8,250 bases of DNA, from the NCBI GenBank assembly GCA_014728185.1, contig WJMB01000350.1, positions 1 through 8,250 of the forward strand. The letters are read 5' to 3'. Origin of the DNA: Candidatus Coatesiibacteriota bacterium. Its GTDB lineage: Bacteria > RBG-13-66-14. Shown one piece after another: positions 5,449-8,250 of this stretch; the first letter of the stretch is position 1; each line of letters begins with the position of its first letter. Position numbers and translations under genes: made by a program. A model generated the notes under the pieces. That model was not told the origin of the DNA. It saw only the letters and a list, made by a program, of their open reading frames with translations, and searched no databases.

Positions 5449-6189
5449 TCAAACGACCAACCAGGACAGGCCGAAGGCGGCCAGGGAGCCAACGACGGTG
5501 TTGAGGAAGTTCTCGACCTCGTTGGAGAGACCTCCCGCGGGCAGCCAGGCCCCCAGATAGCTCTCGAAACTGGAGCCGAGCAACCCGGCCAGCGGCGGGA
5601 TCCAGACCGCCGACCAGGGGATCAGCCCCACGGAGGCGGCGAGCAGTCCCAACAACGCCGCCAGGGCCAGGCCGCCCAGGGTCCCCTGCCAGGAGACGGC
5701 CCCGGCGGTGCCCGGGGGCACCCGGCGGAAGGTGGTGATCAACACGGGATCGCGGCCGTATAGCTGACCGAGCTCGCTGGAGCCGGTGTCGCTGACGGCG
5801 GTGGCGAAGGCGCCGACGTAGGCCAGGGTCAGCGGGAGCAGTCCGGCGGGCCACCAGGCGGCGACAAAGGGCAGACCAAGGGCCAGCAGCACCGCCCAGG
5901 CGCTGTTGGCCAGGGCGTGCCTGGCCCCGCGACGGCCGCCCTCCTCCTGGGCCAGTTCCCGCTCGGCCTTCTTTTGATAACCCAGTTTCGTTGCTCCAAC
6001 AGCCAAAGTGAAAAAGCCCACCAGGATCAGCCAGCCCCGCCAGCCCGCGCCGAGGAAGATCAGCTCGCCCAGCAGCAAACCGCCCAGGAAGCCGGAGAAA
6101 CTGACCAGACGCAGCCCCCAGGCCGCCAGGGCGAAGGGCAGGTGCAGCCAGAGGCTCATCAGCAGGTTGTCAACGATCGTCGGCCACAT
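5449..6189 (-). CDS. DUF92 family integral membrane protein (VTE6-like)
   Basis: A 246-residue polytopic membrane protein of the DUF92/TIGR00297 family, whose plant member VTE6 is a phytyl-phosphate kinase; the bacterial role is not established, so a prenyl-phosphate or CTP-linked kinase is inference. Family features: hydrophobic segments at about 12-28, 33-47, 52-68, 93-111, 116-132, 170-190 and 196-214; the loop GATKLGYQKK (65-74); VGAFATAVSDTGSSELG (125-141); and PVLITTFRRVPPGTAGAVS (148-166), the most diagnostic stretch; then LGSSFESYLGA (204-214) and NEVENFLNT (223-231). Length is typical. The ATG lies inside the end of mnmG, giving a 20-base overlap, and the coding sequence of mnmG supplies a GGAAGAGGGAG ribosome site, so the two genes are almost certainly co-transcribed and probably translationally coupled. 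No clear terminator follows it. Confidence 0.9.
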   Translation of the reverse strand: MWPTIVDNLLMSLWLHLPFALAAWGLRLVSFSGFLGGLLLGELIFLGAGWRGWLILVGFFTLAVGATKLGYQKKAERELAQEEGGRRGARHALANSAWAVLLALGLPFVAAWWPAGLLPLTLAYVGAFATAVSDTGSSELGQLYGRDPVLITTFRRVPPGTAGAVSWQGTLGGLALAALLGLLAASVGLIPWSAVWIPPLAGLLGSSFESYLGAWLPAGGLSNEVENFLNTVVGSLAAFGLSWLVV

Positions 6190-8101
6190 GCTCCCTCTTC
6201 CGTTGATGAAAGCGGCGACGGCGCTTGAGGTAGCTGATCAGGGGCGGGATGTCGGCGGGGTTGACGCCGGGCAGACTCCGGGCGGCGCCCAGGGTGCGCG
6301 GACGAGCACGGGCCAGGCGCTGGGCGGCCTCGGTGCGCAACCCCAGCACCTCACCGTAATCCAGGTCCGCGGGCAGGCGCAGGGCGGTCAGGCGTTCCTC
6401 GCGTCGGGCGGCCTCGGCGTGGCGGCGCAGATAACCGGCGTAGCGCAGGTCGTTGACCGCCGTCTCGACGGCTTCCGTTGCGATGTCCGAACATGCTTCG
6501 AGGCCCCGGCGCAGCTCGACGGGCAGCGACTCGTCGGCGACGGCGAGCTTCGCCAGGACCGCCCGCGCCTCATCAGCCAGCCCCGAAGCCAACTGCGCCG
6601 GAGTGACGCCGGGCTCGACCTCCAATCCCACAGTGTTGATGGTTTGCCGGTCCAGCCGCCGCTTGTCGGCCCACTCGAGCAGGACGTCCTTCCAGGTTCT
6701 TTTCGATTGCAAACGCCGGGCCGCCGTGGTGTCGACCAGGCCCAGCTCGATTCCCAGCGGCGTCAGGCGTTCGTCGGCGTTGTCGGCCCGCAGGGCCAGG
6801 CGGTGCTCGGCCCGGGCGGTGAAGATGCGGTAGGGCTCCGCGCCCCAGCGCTGGATCAGATCGTCGACCAGCACACCGATGTAGGCCTGGTCGCGGCGCA
6901 GTACGAACGACTCCTTCCTCGAATCGATGTAGCGGCTCGCGTTCACCCCGGCCAGCAGTCCCTGGGCGGCCGCCTCCTCGTAGCCCGAGCTGCCGCAGAG
7001 CTGGCCGGCCGCGTACAATCCGGCGATCCCCTCGACGGCCAGGGAGGCCCGCAACTGGTGCGGGGCCAGGCAATCATAAGCCACCGCGTAGCCCGGACGG
7101 GTGACCACGGCCCGCTCCAGCCCCGGCACGGCGGCCAGCAGCGCCAACTGCGTCCGGTAATCCAGGCTGGTGGCCAGGCCGGAGACATAGTACTCGTCGC
7201 CGTCCAGCCCCGTGGGCTCCAGGAAAAGCTGGTGGGCTTCCCGTTGGGGGAAGCGGACCACCTTGTCCTCGATTGACGGGCAGTACCGCGGGCCGACGCC
7301 CTCGATCATCCCGGTGTAGAGGGGGCTCCGGTCCAGGCCGTCGCGGATGGCCGCGTGGGCCGCCGGCGTCGTCGCCGTCAGGTAGCAGGGCAGGAAGGGA
7401 CCCTGGGACGGCGGGCCGGCGAAGCTGAAGCGGGGCGGCGGGTCCTCGGGATCCTGACGGGTCATCCGCTCAACATCCACCGTGGCCGCGTCCAGACGCG
7501 GCGAGGTGCCGGTCTTCAACCGCACCAGCTCCAGGCCCAGGCCGCGCAGACTACCGGACAGCGCCCGGGCGGGCCGGGCGTTGTCCCGCCCCCCCGGAAA
7601 GCTGTTCAAGCCGATGTAGATCTCCCCGCCGAGGAAGGTCCCCGTCGCCAGCACCACCGCGCCGCAGGCGATCTCCACGCCGCCGTCGGTGCGCAGCCCC
7701 CGCACCGCTCCGTCCTCGACCAGCAGCTCCACCGCGTGGCCCTGGAAGGGACGCAGGTTGTCCGTCGAGAACAACAACTCCCGGGCCAGGGCGCGGTAAC
7801 GACGACGATCACACTGCGCCCGCGGGGCGCGCACCGCCGCCCCCTTGCTGGTGTTGAGCGTCCGCGTGCCGATCGAGGCAGCGTCGGCCAGGCGACCCAT
7901 CACTCCGCCCAGGGCGTCGATCTCACGCACCAGGTGGCCCTTGCCCACCCCGCCCACGCTGGGGTTGCAGGGCATACCGGCGATGTCCTCGAGGTCGGTG
8001 TTGAGCAGCAAGGTCCGCGCGCCCAGGCGGGCTGCGGCGCAAGCGGCTTCGAGGCCGGCGTGGCCGGCCCCGACGACGACGATGTCGACTCGTTCGCTCA
8101 T
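6170..8101 (-). CDS. mnmG: tRNA uridine-34 5-carboxymethylaminomethyl modification enzyme MnmG (GidA)
   Basis: FAD-dependent cytosolic enzyme that, with the GTPase MnmE, installs the cmnm5 group on wobble uridine 34 of certain tRNAs using methylenetetrahydrofolate and glycine. The 643-residue product is close to E. coli MnmG (629) and complete. Visible features: FAD-binding GAGHAG (11-16); PCNPSVGGVGKGHL (44-57) with conserved Cys45; NTSKGAAVRAPRAQCDR (83-99); ATGTFLGGEIYIG (152-164); VGPRYCPSIEDK (269-280) with the catalytic Cys274; RPGYAVAYD (335-343); CGSSGYEEAAAQGLLAG (369-385); FTARAEHRLALRADNADERL (427-446); and the C-terminal MnmE-binding helical domain with DLRYAGYLRR (551-560) and LPGVNPADI (610-618). 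The ATG at 8099-8101 is used because the family begins just before the VDIVVVG strand; the frame stays open further upstream but without resemblance. The ribosome site is weak. mnmE, its usual partner, is not in the window. Confidence 0.98.
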   Translation of the reverse strand: MSERVDIVVVGAGHAGLEAACAAARLGARTLLLNTDLEDIAGMPCNPSVGGVGKGHLVREIDALGGVMGRLADAASIGTRTLNTSKGAAVRAPRAQCDRRRYRALARELLFSTDNLRPFQGHAVELLVEDGAVRGLRTDGGVEIACGAVVLATGTFLGGEIYIGLNSFPGGRDNARPARALSGSLRGLGLELVRLKTGTSPRLDAATVDVERMTRQDPEDPPPRFSFAGPPSQGPFLPCYLTATTPAAHAAIRDGLDRSPLYTGMIEGVGPRYCPSIEDKVVRFPQREAHQLFLEPTGLDGDEYYVSGLATSLDYRTQLALLAAVPGLERAVVTRPGYAVAYDCLAPHQLRASLAVEGIAGLYAAGQLCGSSGYEEAAAQGLLAGVNASRYIDSRKESFVLRRDQAYIGVLVDDLIQRWGAEPYRIFTARAEHRLALRADNADERLTPLGIELGLVDTTAARRLQSKRTWKDVLLEWADKRRLDRQTINTVGLEVEPGVTPAQLASGLADEARAVLAKLAVADESLPVELRRGLEACSDIATEAVETAVNDLRYAGYLRRHAEAARREERLTALRLPADLDYGEVLGLRTEAAQRLARARPRTLGAARSLPGVNPADIPPLISYLKRRRRFHQRKREHVADDR

Positions 8102-8250
8102 GCTCTCGTTAGATTCACCAGTTATCCGCTCCGCCGGACCACGACCGAATCGGCCCTCGTGCCCATGAAACCGCCGGTCGCGCGGCGGGGAGGCGTTGGC
8201 ACGTTTCTTGCGGAGTCGCGCGCGGGGCCGTGTTAAAGGCCGCCCCGCCC
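8102..8250. other. Upstream flank of mnmG
   Basis: This 149-base edge segment is the leader side of mnmG. On the minus strand a frame entering from the right edge ends in TAA at 8233-8235 and could be the tail of a preceding gene, with too few codons to identify. Just after it on that strand is a GC hairpin (CCGCCG 8171-8176 with CGGCGG 8183-8188, six-base loop) followed by TTT, a weak terminator candidate. Between that and the mnmG ATG I see no convincing -35/-10 pair. A TTATCCGCT sequence at about 8121 resembles a DnaA box only loosely. Confidence 0.4.

Noticed and set aside
6008..7276. 422-codon + strand frame opposite mnmG and the DUF92 gene, and a similar one at 7355-8236
   Set aside because: Both are antisense to well-recognised genes and have low-complexity Gln/Gly/Arg-rich translations typical of shadows.
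1..8250. CRISPR array, insertion sequence, integrase, tRNA, tmRNA, SRP RNA, RNase P RNA
   Set aside because: I looked for regularly spaced repeats, transposase motifs and conserved RNA core sequences on both strands and found none.

Overview
The window reads as ordinary chromosomal DNA from a GC-rich, Gram-negative (outer-membrane-bearing) bacterium. GC-rich third codon positions in the real genes, a BamD-type lipoprotein and a second lipobox protein support this. I cannot name the phylum from the sequence; an uncultured candidate phylum is plausible but is a guess. Recognisable genes cover only about 70 percent of the window, which is low for a bacterium.

Layout, left to right. Bases 1-667 carry no gene I can name; the GC-rich first ~130 bases hold several interlocking inverted repeats or, alternatively, the tail of an upstream reading frame. 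A complete riboflavin synthase gene (ribE) follows on the + strand at 668-1309. After a ~380-base gap comes a small acidic lipoprotein gene on the + strand (1693-2094). It faces a long run of minus-strand genes across a perfect 30-base palindrome (2153-2182) that looks like a shared bidirectional terminator. The minus-strand genes, in the order they are transcribed (right to left), are mnmG (8101-6170), a DUF92 membrane protein overlapping the end of mnmG (6189-5449), a ~980-base AT-richer gap, a small four-helix membrane protein (4465-4016), a TPR protein (3953-3216) with a near-consensus sigma-70 promoter, and a BamD-like lipoprotein (3024-2206).

How the parts fit. MnmG modifies the wobble uridine of tRNAs and is co-transcribed, probably translationally coupled, with the DUF92 protein (the family of plant VTE6 phytyl-phosphate kinase). 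BamD and the TPR protein are both helical-repeat scaffold proteins; BamD works in outer-membrane beta-barrel insertion. RibE makes riboflavin from lumazine but stands alone, without its usual rib partners and without a recognisable FMN riboswitch.

I see no CRISPR array, transposase, integrase, tRNA, rRNA or defence system, and nothing that convincingly amounts to a new biological system. The most interesting unexplained material is in the long gene-free gaps: a 14-of-15-pair hairpin at 5019-5054, a possible pseudoknotted RNA near 68-128, and two short reading frames (1468-1611 and 5201-5350) that might be gene remnants.
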